Notes under the pieces: model-generated
Database searches by the model: none
Told to the model about the DNA's origin: nothing
What the model saw: only the letters and a program-made list of their open reading frames with translations
Position numbers and translations under genes: made by a program
Shown here: positions 35,201 through 43,296 of the stretch, one piece after another
Position numbering within the stretch: the stretch's first letter is position 1
How the letters are laid out: every line of letters starts with the position of its first letter
From: Candidatus Methylomirabilota bacterium
GTDB taxonomy: Bacteria > Methylomirabilota > Methylomirabilia > Rokubacteriales > CSP1-6
Assembly (NCBI GenBank): GCA_035764725.1
Contig: DASTYT010000098.1
Coordinates: forward strand, 28,365 to 92,364
DNA: 64,000 bases
Direction: 5' to 3'

Positions 35201-35961
35201 TGGTGAAGAACCTCCAGGTCGCGAAGGGGGCGGAGTCGGACGAGGTACAGAAGCGCCTGGGGCTGCCCCTGGGCCTCATCGTGGCCCTCATGAAAGACTC
35301 CCACGGCGACATCAACTTCGACGTCCCCATCTCGGGCTCGGTGACGGACAAGAGCGTGGACTGGGGGGAGACCATCTGGGCGGCCGTGAAGCAGGTCCTC
35401 GTGAAGGTCCTGGCCTCGCCCTTCCGGTCCATCGGGCGGATGTTCACGGGCAGCGACGACAAGGTGGAGGAGGTCAAGGTCGATCCCGTGGTCTTCGCGG
35501 CGGGCTCGAGCGTAATCGGCCCCGCCATGGAGGGGCACCTCAACCGCGTGGCCCAGTTCCTGCGGGACACCCCCGCGGTGTCGCTCTCGCTCTCGCCGGT
35601 GGCCACCGCGAAGGACTTTGATCGCCTCCGCGGCCAGGAAGTGACCGCGAGGATACAGAAGATGCAAAGGGAGCGGGGGATCGCCGACTACCCGACGGCG
35701 GTGGGCATCTACTACCTGGCCCAGAATATTCCCGGCGAGGTGCCCAAGAGCGCCGACGAGCAGCTCAAGGTCCTCCAGGAGCACGAGCAACTGCCGGAGG
35801 AGCGGATCAAGGAGCTGCTGGACCGGCGGGTCGCGGCGACCAAGGACCGCCTCGTCAAGACCGAAAACGTCGTGTCCGACCGGCTGCTTCCCGGCGAGCC
35901 CCACGTCGCCCCGGCGGACACCGGAGACGGGCGAATCGACTTCGCCATCACCGCCGAGTAG
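32233..35961 (+). CDS. Very large AsmA/TamB-like DUF748 protein
   Basis: A single-anchor envelope protein of 1242 residues. An N-terminal helix (ILLLVAATLFVVAAAVFLWQL) is followed by AsmA-like repeats (VSIDDIDLNLFTGRVALKGFRM; LLTNGKVTVTDETVTPPAQWHVDDLAVKV repeated with variants at three sites), matching DUF748. These repeats form long beta-grooves in AsmA/TamB proteins that carry phospholipids between membranes. Pro/Ala linkers at about residues 350-370 and 590-620 separate blocks, and a Lys/Asp-rich stretch lies near 820-850 (DKGKDDRRDDKKKEDKDQ). The final part (VSLSLSPVATAKDFDRLRG) is typical of the family. A lipid-transport role is inferred. Confidence 0.85.
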   Translation: MRRWRILLLVAATLFVVAAAVFLWQLPEIVRRVAVARIPELTGRAVSIDDIDLNLFTGRVALKGFRMAEREGSDAFIKFDRLDARLFLPSIVLLDIRLSSVSLTGLEARLIRTAPDTFNFSDIIDRLPKPDPNAKPGRLSVTLDHVALARSKVTIVDHAVTPAADWSLQSLDAEASSFSTDTRHAPAEASVRLKSGEASVEFQKIRFKLQPFATSASIKLAGFDATRLKPYIVDPEVTLGAAVVSAALDVSVKRDGPKLQEAWAAGDITVQGIALSHIEGPGRFLALKRFHARIDKADAVARAVTLAQVEVESPNLGMVRRPDGQMDILIALDRLIQRRAAEERARLEGAKRPGQPAPEGAPAAPPAPPETPWLVRITELLLTNGKVTVTDETVTPPAQWHVDDLAVKVAKYSIAGTDPPATGEVTAHVTGPGRGNNVATLDLAVSSLRTAAPFAGIAQVKLTDFDLRAIRPYVAQQIGIAAVRTRGKLSVDLQADLARQEGAAELARGLVSGTVRLQNVAVVPRGERTPLLRLPKLVLGIKQADLVGRSVALGALEIEGLEGRITREASGEVDIVTIAERVKGEAIAGPKAGAKAGTVAAPETKPNAAPAAPRGPPPPPWRLSLDRLTAKNGIGIFEDERVSPVTTLTVNDIMVTAQKLLWPTVRGAAPGTLEITAGLPGGGLFLLQGTASLEPLDITFQVSSLDVSIEPYQAYFPFPARFKGLFSGDSLNTIKIENGKFLAASQGNAFAKQIEVWEPGAESPAMTLEKMEIRGIDFSWPNYAFINLVYLLRPEVRIERATDGTLNLRRMFTVPKKGPDTEPDKGKDDRRDDKKKEDKDQSPEAVVAGATAEPKEPNLLEEMVLDFDRITIEEGYNRFLDQTTKPPFSQDIGRLAVTIRNLSNAPGRRSTLTLQGVVGGDAALDLRGEMSRLGDDFSADLVGELRDFTVASANPYANSFLAWIVKQGKLGVKVHYRIEQDRLMGENQIVVKNLQVAKGAESDEVQKRLGLPLGLIVALMKDSHGDINFDVPISGSVTDKSVDWGETIWAAVKQVLVKVLASPFRSIGRMFTGSDDKVEEVKVDPVVFAAGSSVIGPAMEGHLNRVAQFLRDTPAVSLSLSPVATAKDFDRLRGQEVTARIQKMQRERGIADYPTAVGIYYLAQNIPGEVPKSADEQLKVLQEHEQLPEERIKELLDRRVAATKDRLVKTENVVSDRLLPGEPHVAPADTGDGRIDFAITAE

Positions 35962-35970
35962 ACTCACTGC

Positions 35971-35976
35971 TATAAT
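35971..35976 (+). promoter_or_regulatory. Consensus -10 box (TATAAT) upstream of AOR operon
   Basis: A perfect TATAAT lies 10 bases after the DUF748 stop and would start transcription near 35983, about 33 bases before GTG 36016. A GGAGGAG ribosome site (36003-36009) is 6 bases before that GTG. No clear -35 is visible. It probably drives the GYD/AOR operon. Confidence 0.55.
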
Positions 35977-36015
35977 CGCCCGCGTTCCCGCATGAACTCG
36001 TCGGAGGAGAGCGCG

Positions 36016-36345
36016 GTGCCCCACTATGTGATGTTGAGCACGCTGAGTGAGTCCGGCCGCAAGGTGCTGCGTGACCGGCCGGGCTGGGTACGAAAAGTCA
36101 ATCGCGAGCTCGAGGCCAAAGGGGCGCGAGTGCGGGCGCAGTTCGCCGTGCTCGGGCCCTACGACTTCGTGACGATCCTCGAGGCGCCCGACAACGAGAC
36201 GGTCTCCGCCCTCTCCATCGAGATGGGGGCGCGCGGGTCCGTGCAGATGACGACGATGCCCGCGATTCCCCTCGACACGTTCATCAGCAGGCTGGCGGGA
36301 CGGAAGAAGTCCGGCGCCGGCCGGAGGACCCGCCGATCACGATGA
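36016..36345 (+). CDS. GYD-domain protein
   Basis: Small cytoplasmic protein of 109 residues (117 if ATG 35992 is used; GTG 36016 is preferred because of the GGAGGAG six bases before it). It matches the GYD domain family: YVMLSTLSESGRKVLRDRP near the N-terminus and GPYDFVTILEAPDNETV in the middle, giving the ferredoxin-like dimeric alpha/beta fold. Function is not known. It overlaps the ferredoxin gene by 4 bases, making it the first gene of the tungsten-enzyme operon. It may be a small-ligand binder or regulator. Confidence 0.8.
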   Translation: MPHYVMLSTLSESGRKVLRDRPGWVRKVNRELEAKGARVRAQFAVLGPYDFVTILEAPDNETVSALSIEMGARGSVQMTTMPAIPLDTFISRLAGRKKSGAGRRTRRSR

Positions 36346-36815
36346 AGATCCTGGCGCTTCACCCCGAAAAGTGCACGGGCTGTCTCCGCTGCGAGCTGGC
36401 CTGCTCCTACATGCAGACCGGCACCTACCAGCCCGCGAAGTCGGTGATCCGCGTCTCGCCGTTCGAAGGCTACACGTCCTACGCGCCCTACACGTGCACC
36501 CAGTGCGCGGAAGGGTGGTGCATGACCGCCTGCCCGGTGGGCGCCATCCAGATCAGCGCGGTCGGGGCCAAGGACGTGCTCGACGACAAGTGCGTGGGCT
36601 GCAAGCTCTGCACGATCGCGTGCCCCTACGGGACCATGTTCTTCGACGCCGAGCGCTACAAGGCCTACAAGTGCAACCTCTGCGGTGGCGCGCCCGCGTG
36701 CGCGGACGCATGCCCGACCCAGGCCATCACCTTCGAGGACGTGCCCAGCCGCGACTGGATCGGCGACTACGCCGCCGAGCGCAGCGTGCACGTGCTCGCC
36801 CGCGAGGTGGCGTGA
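36342..36815 (+). CDS. 4Fe-4S ferredoxin, AorA/BamC-like electron-transfer subunit
   Basis: Iron-sulfur relay protein of 157 residues with four Cys clusters: CTGCLRCELAC, CTQCAEGWCMTACP, CVGCKLCTIACP and CNLCGGAPACADACP, enough for four [4Fe-4S] centres. This is the layout of AorA of the aldehyde oxidoreductase of Aromatoleum and of related HycB/NrfC-type ferredoxins. It would connect the tungsten subunit (38155-40062) with the FAD subunit (36815-38158). It overlaps GYD by 4 bases and the FAD gene by one base. Confidence 0.9.
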   Translation: MKILALHPEKCTGCLRCELACSYMQTGTYQPAKSVIRVSPFEGYTSYAPYTCTQCAEGWCMTACPVGAIQISAVGAKDVLDDKCVGCKLCTIACPYGTMFFDAERYKAYKCNLCGGAPACADACPTQAITFEDVPSRDWIGDYAAERSVHVLAREVA

Positions 36816-38158
36816 TGCCCCCGCGCCATCTCGTCATCGGCGGCGGCACCGCGGGGCTCAACGCGATCCGGACCATCAGAGAAGAGGATGGTGGATCGTC
36901 GGAGATCACCCTGGTCTCGGCCGAGCGTCCGTACTCCCGGATGGTCCTGCCGTACTACCTCGGGGACAGCATCGCGGAGTCCCACGTCTTCACCGCCACC
37001 CCCGCCTCGCTGGCGGCGTGGAAGGTGAAGACGCTCATCGGCAGGAAAGCGGCCAAGCTCGATCCTGCCGCCCGCGCCCTGGCGCTGGACGACGGCAGCA
37101 CCGTCGAGTACGACGATTGCTTGATCGCCACCGGCTCGCGGGCGGCCCGCGCGCCGGTGCCGGGGGCCGACGGCCCCGGCGTGCACTCGTTCTGGACGCT
37201 CGACGAGGCGCGCCGGGTGATCGCGGACGTTTCCCGCGGGAGCCGCGTGGTCATGGTGGGCGCCGGCTTCATCTCGTTCACCATCCTCAACGCCATCCTG
37301 GCGCGAGGCGCGCGCCTCACCATCGTGGAGGTGGCCCCGCGCATCCTGCCCCGCATGGTCGACGACGCCTGCGCGGGGATCGTGGACGCCTGGCTCCGCC
37401 GGCACGGGGTCGCGATTCGCGCCGGCGCCACCCTGACGAAGATCGAGGAGCAGAAGGGGACGCGGAAGCTCCACTTCAAGAAGGGCGAGCCCCTCGTGGC
37501 CGATGCCGTGATCATGGCGACCGGCATCCGGACCAACCTCGAGTGGCTCCAAGGCTCCGGGATCGAGATGGCGCAGGACGGGCAGGGGGGCGTCATGGTG
37601 GACGATCACCTGCGCACGAGCGTGCCCAACGTCTATGCCGCGGGCGATGTCGCGCGCGGGCGCAACCTCGTCACCGGCGCCCCCGAGGTGCACGCCATCG
37701 AGCCCACCGCGCAGGAGCACGGCCGCGTGGTAGGCGCGAACATGGCGGGGCGCGACGTGGCCTATCGCGGCAGCCTCCTCATCAACATCGTGGAGGTGTG
37801 TCATCTCGACGTGGCCTCGTTCGGCCAGTGGGACGATGCGGGCGCCGAGGCCTTCACGGGCATCCGGCCCGCGCGCTCCCAGTACCGGAAGCTCCTCTTT
37901 CGCGGGGGCCGGCTCACCGGCGCCATGATCTGCGGTCCCTCCGGCGACATCTGGACCACGAACGACGTGGGCATTCTCAAGGGCCTCGTCCAGACCGGGG
38001 TCGATCTCTCGACCTGGAAGCGGCATCTGGCCGCCGACCCCTTCGACGTCAAGCCGGCCTTCATGGCCACCCGCACGACGGCGGCGCTCCTGCCGATCAC
38101 CGTGCTGGGACGGCCGTCCCAATCACCCTCACTTCCCCAATCGGTGGCCACACGATGA
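36815..38158 (+). CDS. FAD/NAD(P)-dependent oxidoreductase, AorC-like
   Basis: Pyridine-nucleotide disulfide-type flavoprotein of 447 residues without the redox Cys pair. Motifs are VIGGGTAGLNAIRT for FAD, DCLIATGSRA, VVMVGAGFISFTILNAI for NAD(P) and VYAAGDVARG for the second FAD contact. The layout resembles nitrite reductase/rubredoxin reductase-type enzymes and AorC. ATG 36815 shares a base with the ferredoxin stop and the 3' end overlaps the AOR gene by 4 bases (ATGA). It probably hands electrons from the ferredoxin subunit to NAD+. Confidence 0.88.
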   Translation: MPPRHLVIGGGTAGLNAIRTIREEDGGSSEITLVSAERPYSRMVLPYYLGDSIAESHVFTATPASLAAWKVKTLIGRKAAKLDPAARALALDDGSTVEYDDCLIATGSRAARAPVPGADGPGVHSFWTLDEARRVIADVSRGSRVVMVGAGFISFTILNAILARGARLTIVEVAPRILPRMVDDACAGIVDAWLRRHGVAIRAGATLTKIEEQKGTRKLHFKKGEPLVADAVIMATGIRTNLEWLQGSGIEMAQDGQGGVMVDDHLRTSVPNVYAAGDVARGRNLVTGAPEVHAIEPTAQEHGRVVGANMAGRDVAYRGSLLINIVEVCHLDVASFGQWDDAGAEAFTGIRPARSQYRKLLFRGGRLTGAMICGPSGDIWTTNDVGILKGLVQTGVDLSTWKRHLAADPFDVKPAFMATRTTAALLPITVLGRPSQSPSLPQSVATR

Positions 38159-40062
38159 GCCCGACCGCGACCGCCCAGCGCGCCAAGACCAAGCAGACTG
38201 CTGCCCCACCGCCCGGCGGCTACACCGGCAAGCTCCTCCGCGTGAATCTCTCGAGGGGGAAGGTGTGGACGGAGGCGTGGAGCCCCGAGGCGATGCGCGA
38301 CCAGCTCGGCGGCGTCGGGCTCGGCGCCCACATCCTGTGGAAGGAAGTGCCCGCCAAGGCGCACTGGGATCACCCCGAGAACCGCCTCGTCCTCGCCACG
38401 GGTCCCCTCGCCGGCCTGCCGGTGTGGGGCACGGGCGGGCTCACGGTGGTGACGCGGGGGGCGATGACGGACGGCGCCACATCGACCAACGCCAACGGCT
38501 TTTTCGGCGCCGCGCTCAAGTACTCGGGCTACGACAGCATCATCATCCAGGGCCAGGCCAAGGCGTGGTCGTACCTCTACATCAACGACGACGTGGTCGA
38601 GGTGCGTGACGCCGCGCACCTTCTCGGCAAGGACACCTGGGAGACCCAGCAGGCGCTCGAGCGTGAGCACGGCCTCACCGGTCACCGGATGAGCGTGTAC
38701 TGCGTGGGCGTGGCCGGCGAGAAGTGCGTGCGCTTCGCCGCCATTCACGGCGACTACGGCCACGTCGCCTCCAAGAACGGCTGCGGCGCGGTGATGGGGA
38801 AGAAGCGGCTCAAGGCGGTGTGCATCGTGCGCGGCACCGGCGCTCTCAGCGCCCACGATCCCCGCGGGCTCGTCCAGGCCGCCGACGACATCGCCCACGA
38901 TCTCAAGACCGATCCCGCGACCTCGACCCTCTACAACTTCGGCACGCTGCCCGGCGTCACCAACCTCTACAAGCTGGGCGTGCTGCCGATCAAGAACTAC
39001 ACCACCAACCTCAGCACCGTGGACATGGCCGAGTGGGAGCCGGCCAAGCTCCGCGCGGGCTTCGACCACCGCGGGCATCAGTGTAATGCCTGCGGCATGC
39101 ACCACTGCCACATCCAGGTCATCGGGCGCGGCCAGTTCCAGGGCGAGCGCGTGGACGAGCCGGAGTACGAGGGCTGGTCGGGCGCGGGGTGGACGATCGG
39201 GCTCACGGACAAGGAGGCGGTCAGCTGGCTCAACACGCGCGTCGACCGCGCGTGCGTGGACATCAACGAGTTCGGCTGGGTGTGCGGCTGGGTGATGGAG
39301 TGCATGGAGAAGGGCTACCTGACCGAGAAGCAGGTAGGCTTCCGGCTGGGCTTCGGCGACGTCAACGGCGCCTACCGCCTGCTCCAGATGATCACGAACC
39401 GCGAAGGCTTCGGCGATCTGCTCGCCGAGGGCGTCAAGCGCGCCTCGGAGAAGGTGGGCGGTGAGGCGGCGAAGTGCGCGGTCTACACCAAGAAGGGCGC
39501 CTCCCCGCGCGGCCACGACCACCGCGGGCGCTGGGACGAGATGCTGGACACCTGTACCTCCTCCAACGGCACCATGGAGAGCGCCAACCCCACGTTCCAG
39601 ACGGAGATCGGGCTGCCCGGGCGCATCACGCCCTTCGATGGCGAGCAGGTGGCCAAGCTGACCGGTGGGATTCTCGGCCGGCGTCACTTCGAGGACTCGC
39701 TGGGCGGCTGCTCGTTCACCTTCCGCACCCGCATCGAGAATCTCGCGCGGGCGCTCTCGGCGGCCACCGGCTGGAACTACACGCTCCAGGACGCGCTGCG
39801 CTTCGGCCGGCGCACCGCCGCCATCCTGCGGGCGTTCAACCTCCGCTGCGGCATCGGCACGGATGTCGAGTACCCCTCGGTGCGCTACGGCTCCCAGCCG
39901 GTCGACGGCCCGGCGAAGGAGCACAATGTGATGGACCAGTGGGAGCACATGCTGGACGTCTGGTACGAGACCGTTGGCTACGATCGGAAGACCGGCAAGC
40001 CGAAGAAGGAGACGCTGCGGGCCCTCGGTCTCGATTGGCTGGCGAAGGAGCTATGGCGTTGA
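38155..40062 (+). CDS. Aldehyde:ferredoxin oxidoreductase-type tungsten enzyme
   Basis: Tungsten/bis-pterin enzyme of the AOR family, 635 residues, oxidising aldehydes to acids or acting as a BamB-like reductase subunit. The N-terminal AOR domain shows YTGKLLRVNLSRGKV and ATGPLAG, then the pterin-binding KYSGYDSIIIQG. The Fe-S ligands are C310, C313 and C318 (CNACGMHHC) plus the C-terminal Cys in FNLRCGIGTDVEY. The gap between second and third Cys is four residues here, where typical AORs have three. With the ferredoxin and FAD genes it resembles AorABC of Aromatoleum, though in the order A-C-B. Substrate is unknown. Confidence 0.9.
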   Translation: MSPTATAQRAKTKQTAAPPPGGYTGKLLRVNLSRGKVWTEAWSPEAMRDQLGGVGLGAHILWKEVPAKAHWDHPENRLVLATGPLAGLPVWGTGGLTVVTRGAMTDGATSTNANGFFGAALKYSGYDSIIIQGQAKAWSYLYINDDVVEVRDAAHLLGKDTWETQQALEREHGLTGHRMSVYCVGVAGEKCVRFAAIHGDYGHVASKNGCGAVMGKKRLKAVCIVRGTGALSAHDPRGLVQAADDIAHDLKTDPATSTLYNFGTLPGVTNLYKLGVLPIKNYTTNLSTVDMAEWEPAKLRAGFDHRGHQCNACGMHHCHIQVIGRGQFQGERVDEPEYEGWSGAGWTIGLTDKEAVSWLNTRVDRACVDINEFGWVCGWVMECMEKGYLTEKQVGFRLGFGDVNGAYRLLQMITNREGFGDLLAEGVKRASEKVGGEAAKCAVYTKKGASPRGHDHRGRWDEMLDTCTSSNGTMESANPTFQTEIGLPGRITPFDGEQVAKLTGGILGRRHFEDSLGGCSFTFRTRIENLARALSAATGWNYTLQDALRFGRRTAAILRAFNLRCGIGTDVEYPSVRYGSQPVDGPAKEHNVMDQWEHMLDVWYETVGYDRKTGKPKKETLRALGLDWLAKELWR

Positions 40063-40096
40063 TTGGCGAGCCGCAGGCGAGGCGAGCGGATACGTA

Positions 40097-40459
40097 ATGG
40101 GTTCCCGAGCGGAGCGAGGGCAGTCCAAGGCCGTGAAGGCGTTGCCGGTCACCGTCGAAGTCACCACGTGGGTCACGAAGCACGTGGGAGGCGACGGGGG
40201 TGGCTCGCGCGTCTTCGAGGAGCCGTACGCGGACGGCGACACCGTGCGGACGGCCCTCCGCCGCTTCTCGCGCCGCTTTCCCGAGCTGGACGACGCCCTC
40301 TGGAATCCCACGCGCACGGAGCTGGGCGAGTCCATCGAGGTCGTCGTCAACGACGCGGTGCTGGGCGTTCACCATCAGCTCGATTCGCCGCTGGAAGGCG
40401 GTGAGCGCATCACCCTCCTCGGTCAGTTCATGGGCGGCTGCGGCGGCGGCGCGCGCTGA
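40097..40459 (+). CDS. MoaD/ThiS-like small sulfur carrier
   Basis: Ubiquitin-like protein of 120 residues (108 if GTG 40133 is the start, which fits the usual N-terminus VKALPVTVEVTTW). Its core has GDTVRTALRRFSRRFPELDDAL, VVVNDAVLGV and GERITLLGQFMGG. It follows the AOR gene by 34 bases, as MoaD-like genes do in AOR loci, and should deliver sulfur to the pyranopterin. The C-terminus is not the usual terminal Gly-Gly but GGCGGGAR, so it may need cleavage or may not work as a carrier. It overlaps the next gene by one base. Confidence 0.8.
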   Translation: MGSRAERGQSKAVKALPVTVEVTTWVTKHVGGDGGGSRVFEEPYADGDTVRTALRRFSRRFPELDDALWNPTRTELGESIEVVVNDAVLGVHHQLDSPLEGGERITLLGQFMGGCGGGAR

Positions 40460-41274
40460 TGGCACCCTCCGCCCTCCCCGAGTACCGGATCAAGGCCCGC
40501 AACACGTCCACACAGAGCGAGAACGCGATTCACCACGATGACGTCGCGCGAAGCTATGGTTTCGCGGGCGGGCTCGTGCCCGGCGTGACCGTCTATGCGT
40601 ATGTGACGCATCCCCTCGTCGCGGCCTGGGGGCCCGACTGGCTCGAGCGCGGCACCGCGTCGGTGCGCTTCACCAAGCCCCTGTTCGAGGGCGACGAGGC
40701 CGTGGTGGGGGGGCCGACCGGTGTGGCGGCCGAGGGCGCCACCGCGACCGTGTCGGTGCGCACCGGCTCGGGCGGCGAATGCTCGACGGCGACGGCCACG
40801 CTGCCGAGGGGGCGGGGGAGCGCGCCCGATCCCGCCGGGTATGTCGCGGCTCCACTGCCCGCGGAGCGGCCGCCCGCGGTCGCCGCGAATCTCTCCAAGG
40901 GTCGCGTGATGGGCTCGCCGGTGAATCGTTACGATGCCGACGCGGCCGCCGCGTGGCTCGACAAGGTCGACGATGATCTGGCCCTGTATCGCGGGCCGGG
41001 CGCCTACATCCACCCGGCCTTCTACCTCGACCAGGCCAACAAGGCCCTGTCGCAAAACGTCCGGCTGGGGCCATGGATCCACGTGGGCAGCGTGATCGAG
41101 CATCTCTCGGCCGCCCGGGTGGGGGAGACCCTGGCAACGCGGGGGCGGGTACGGAGCCTGTTCGAGAAGAAGGAGCGGGAGTTCGTCGAGCTGGACCTTC
41201 TCATCTCCGCCGGCGACCGCCCGGTTGCCCACGTTTTGCACACCGCTATCTACCGTCTCCCCCCTCCGCAATAG
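40459..41274 (+). CDS. MaoC-like hot-dog dehydratase/thioesterase domain protein
   Basis: Protein of 271 residues with two hot-dog halves. The first half has RNTSTQSENAIHHDDVARSYGFAGGLVPGVTVYAYV, the MaoC-type hydratase pattern (D...A...G...GLVPG). The second half has IHPAFYLDQANKALSQNVRLGPWIHVGSVI, another hot-dog strand-helix pattern. The family hydrates enoyl-CoA or acts on related thioesters. As the last gene of the AOR operon it may act on the acyl product. The catalytic Asp/His pair of R-hydratases is only partly visible, so activity is uncertain. Confidence 0.75.
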   Translation: MAPSALPEYRIKARNTSTQSENAIHHDDVARSYGFAGGLVPGVTVYAYVTHPLVAAWGPDWLERGTASVRFTKPLFEGDEAVVGGPTGVAAEGATATVSVRTGSGGECSTATATLPRGRGSAPDPAGYVAAPLPAERPPAVAANLSKGRVMGSPVNRYDADAAAAWLDKVDDDLALYRGPGAYIHPAFYLDQANKALSQNVRLGPWIHVGSVIEHLSAARVGETLATRGRVRSLFEKKEREFVELDLLISAGDRPVAHVLHTAIYRLPPPQ

Positions 41275-41294
41275 GGAGATACCCGCCCTTCCGC

Positions 41295-41322
41295 TTGACT
41301 CGCCGAGTCACCCTCTGCTAAT
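41295..41322 (+). promoter_or_regulatory. Sigma-70-type promoter of the GarR-like operon
   Basis: TTGACT (41295-41300) and GCTAAT (41317-41322) are separated by 16 bases in the 102-base gap, about 54 bases before ATG 41377. Both hexamers match the consensus well for so GC-rich a genome. Confidence 0.55.
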
Positions 41323-41376
41323 TTGCCCCTTCGGGGTCGAGCGGTTCCTTCCCGTCGTGTTGCCCGAGAGGTCGTG

Positions 41377-42267
41377 ATGGCGCAAACCGTTGGATTCATT
41401 GGGCTGGGCATCATGGGTCGCCCCATGGCCAAGAACCTGCTCAAGGCGGGTTACCCACTGGTTGTCCACAGCCGGAGTCAGGGGCCGGTCCAGGAGCTGG
41501 TCGGTGCCGGGGCCAAGGCCGCCGGCTCTCCCAGGGAAGTCGCCGGGCAGGCGGACGTCATCATCACCATGCTCCCCAACTCCCCGGACGTGGAGTTGGT
41601 GGCGCTGGGCAGGGATGGGATCATCGAGGGCGCTCGCAAGGGGCTCCTCCTCCTGGACATGTCGACGATCTCCCCGCTGGTGTCCCAGAAGGTCGGAAAG
41701 GCGCTGGCCGCCAAGGGCGTGCGCACCGTGGACGCGCCGGTCTCCGGCGGCGAGAAGGGGGCCATCGACGCCGCGCTGAGCATCATGGTGGGTGGCGAGA
41801 AGGCGGATTTCGACGCCGCGCTCCCCATCTTCCAGGCCATGGGCAAGACCATCACGCACCTGGGGCCGCTCGGCGCGGGCGGGTTCACCAAGCTCGCCAA
41901 CCAGATCATCGTCGCGGTGAACCTCACCGCGCTCGGCGAAGCGCTCACACTCGCCCGCAAGGCGGGGCTCGATCGCGAGCTCACCCTCAAGGCGCTGGGC
42001 GGCGGGCTCGCCGGCTCAAAGTGCCTCGAGCAGAAGACGCCGAACTACGTCGCGGGGACCTACAAGCCCGGCTTCAAGATCGACCTGCACTTCAAGGATC
42101 TGGGGCTGATCATGGAGTCCTCGCGCGCGCTCGGCGTGCCGCTGCCCGCCACCGCGGTCGTGCAGGAGCTCTTCAACGCGATGCGCGTGAAGGGCAAGGG
42201 TGGTCTCGATCATTCGGGCGTCATCACGCTCCTCGAGGAGCTCGCGGGGTTCACCGACACCACATGA
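41377..42267 (+). CDS. 2-hydroxy-3-oxopropionate reductase-like dehydrogenase
   Basis: Third member of the HIBADH family in the window, 296 residues. Motifs are GFIGLGIMGRPMAKNLLKAG, DAPVSGGEKGAIDAALSIMVGG and GAGGFTKLANQIIVA, with the C-terminal FKIDLHFKDLGLIMESS. The GarR-like N-terminus and EKGAI favour tartronate semialdehyde reductase (NAD(P)H-dependent, yielding glycerate), which would fit glyoxylate use with the malate synthase downstream. ATG 41377 is supported by the promoter before it. It overlaps the next gene (ATGA). Confidence 0.82.
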   Translation: MAQTVGFIGLGIMGRPMAKNLLKAGYPLVVHSRSQGPVQELVGAGAKAAGSPREVAGQADVIITMLPNSPDVELVALGRDGIIEGARKGLLLLDMSTISPLVSQKVGKALAAKGVRTVDAPVSGGEKGAIDAALSIMVGGEKADFDAALPIFQAMGKTITHLGPLGAGGFTKLANQIIVAVNLTALGEALTLARKAGLDRELTLKALGGGLAGSKCLEQKTPNYVAGTYKPGFKIDLHFKDLGLIMESSRALGVPLPATAVVQELFNAMRVKGKGGLDHSGVITLLEELAGFTDTT

Positions 42268-43292
42268 GAGCGACCGTCGACCGGCCGGGGCTCGACTCGC
42301 AGGGACGCTCGCCCCTCATCAAGATCCGTCGGGTCCGCAAGGGTGACCTGTCCAAGGTGCGGGACGTCATCGAGCAGTCCTTCGCCGACTTCTTCGAGCG
42401 CCAGATGGGCACGCGACCGCGGCAGGTGTTCGGCGGCGCCCAGTACGTGCACCACCGCTGGCTCATGGAGCCCTGGGGCTGCTTCGTCGCCGAGGAAGGC
42501 GACGGCAAGATCGTGGGCGCGGCGGTGGCGGTGATGTGGGGCACCCTCGGGCTCGTGGGCCCGGTGGCGGTGCTGCCCAACTACCAGAACCAGGACATCG
42601 GCCAGCAGCTGGTCGCCGCCTGCCAGGGGTTCTTCGACGAGAACAAGGCGGCCCTGCAGGGGCTCGTGACCTATCCCCACAGCCCCAAGCACCTGAGCTT
42701 CTACGGGCGCTTCGGCTACCGGCCGCGTGGGCTGGTGATGATCACCGCGAAGCCGCTCGACCGTCGAGAGATCGTGCAGGCGGTGAAGCTGGCCAAGCCC
42801 GTCCTCGCGGTGCGGCGCTACTCCTCGCTCGAGGAAGCCAAGAAGAAGGCGGCGATCCTCAAGCTGCGGCGGATCACCAACGCCGTCTCGCGCGGGCTCG
42901 ACGTGGGCAAGGAGGTCGAGATCGTGGACGGCCTCGCCCTCGGCGACACCGTCCTGCTCGAGAAGGGGCGCGAGGTCATCGGCTTCGCCATCATCCACAC
43001 GCCCGGCGTGAGCGAGGCGCCGCAGGGCTGTCTTTATGTGAAGTACCTCGCCATCGATCCCCGGCATCGCAAGCCCGAGAACCTGCACTTCTTTCTGAGC
43101 GCGCTCGAGGATCTCGCGCACGAGCTGCAGCTCTCGCGGGTGCTGGCGCCGGTCTACACCTACTACTGGAACGCGCACCAGGTCCTGGTGGAGCGCGGCT
43201 ATCACATCGACTTCACCATGGTCCGCATGAAGCGGGGGAAGCAGATCGAGGACGAAGACCCCAACGACCTGGTGCTCGACGACTGGCGCTGA
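42264..43292 (+). CDS. Double GNAT-family acetyltransferase
   Basis: Protein of 342 residues with two GNAT folds. The first has IKIRRVRKGDLSKVRDVIEQSF and VLPNYQNQDIGQQLVAACQGFF, where Q/N-x-x-G-x-Q/A is the acyl-CoA loop. The second has CLYVKYLAIDPRHRKPENLHFFLSALEDLA. GNAT enzymes acetylate small molecules or proteins; substrate is unknown. ATG 42264 overlaps the dehydrogenase stop. The C-terminus is acidic (EDEDPNDLVLDDW). Confidence 0.8.
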   Translation: MRATVDRPGLDSQGRSPLIKIRRVRKGDLSKVRDVIEQSFADFFERQMGTRPRQVFGGAQYVHHRWLMEPWGCFVAEEGDGKIVGAAVAVMWGTLGLVGPVAVLPNYQNQDIGQQLVAACQGFFDENKAALQGLVTYPHSPKHLSFYGRFGYRPRGLVMITAKPLDRREIVQAVKLAKPVLAVRRYSSLEEAKKKAAILKLRRITNAVSRGLDVGKEVEIVDGLALGDTVLLEKGREVIGFAIIHTPGVSEAPQGCLYVKYLAIDPRHRKPENLHFFLSALEDLAHELQLSRVLAPVYTYYWNAHQVLVERGYHIDFTMVRMKRGKQIEDEDPNDLVLDDWR

Positions 43293-43296
43293 TCCC

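Noticed and set aside
31924-36024. A 1366-codon minus-strand open frame opposite the DUF748 gene
   Set aside because: Same reason: low-complexity Arg/Gly/His/Asp composition and no recognisable domain, opposite a well-supported gene.
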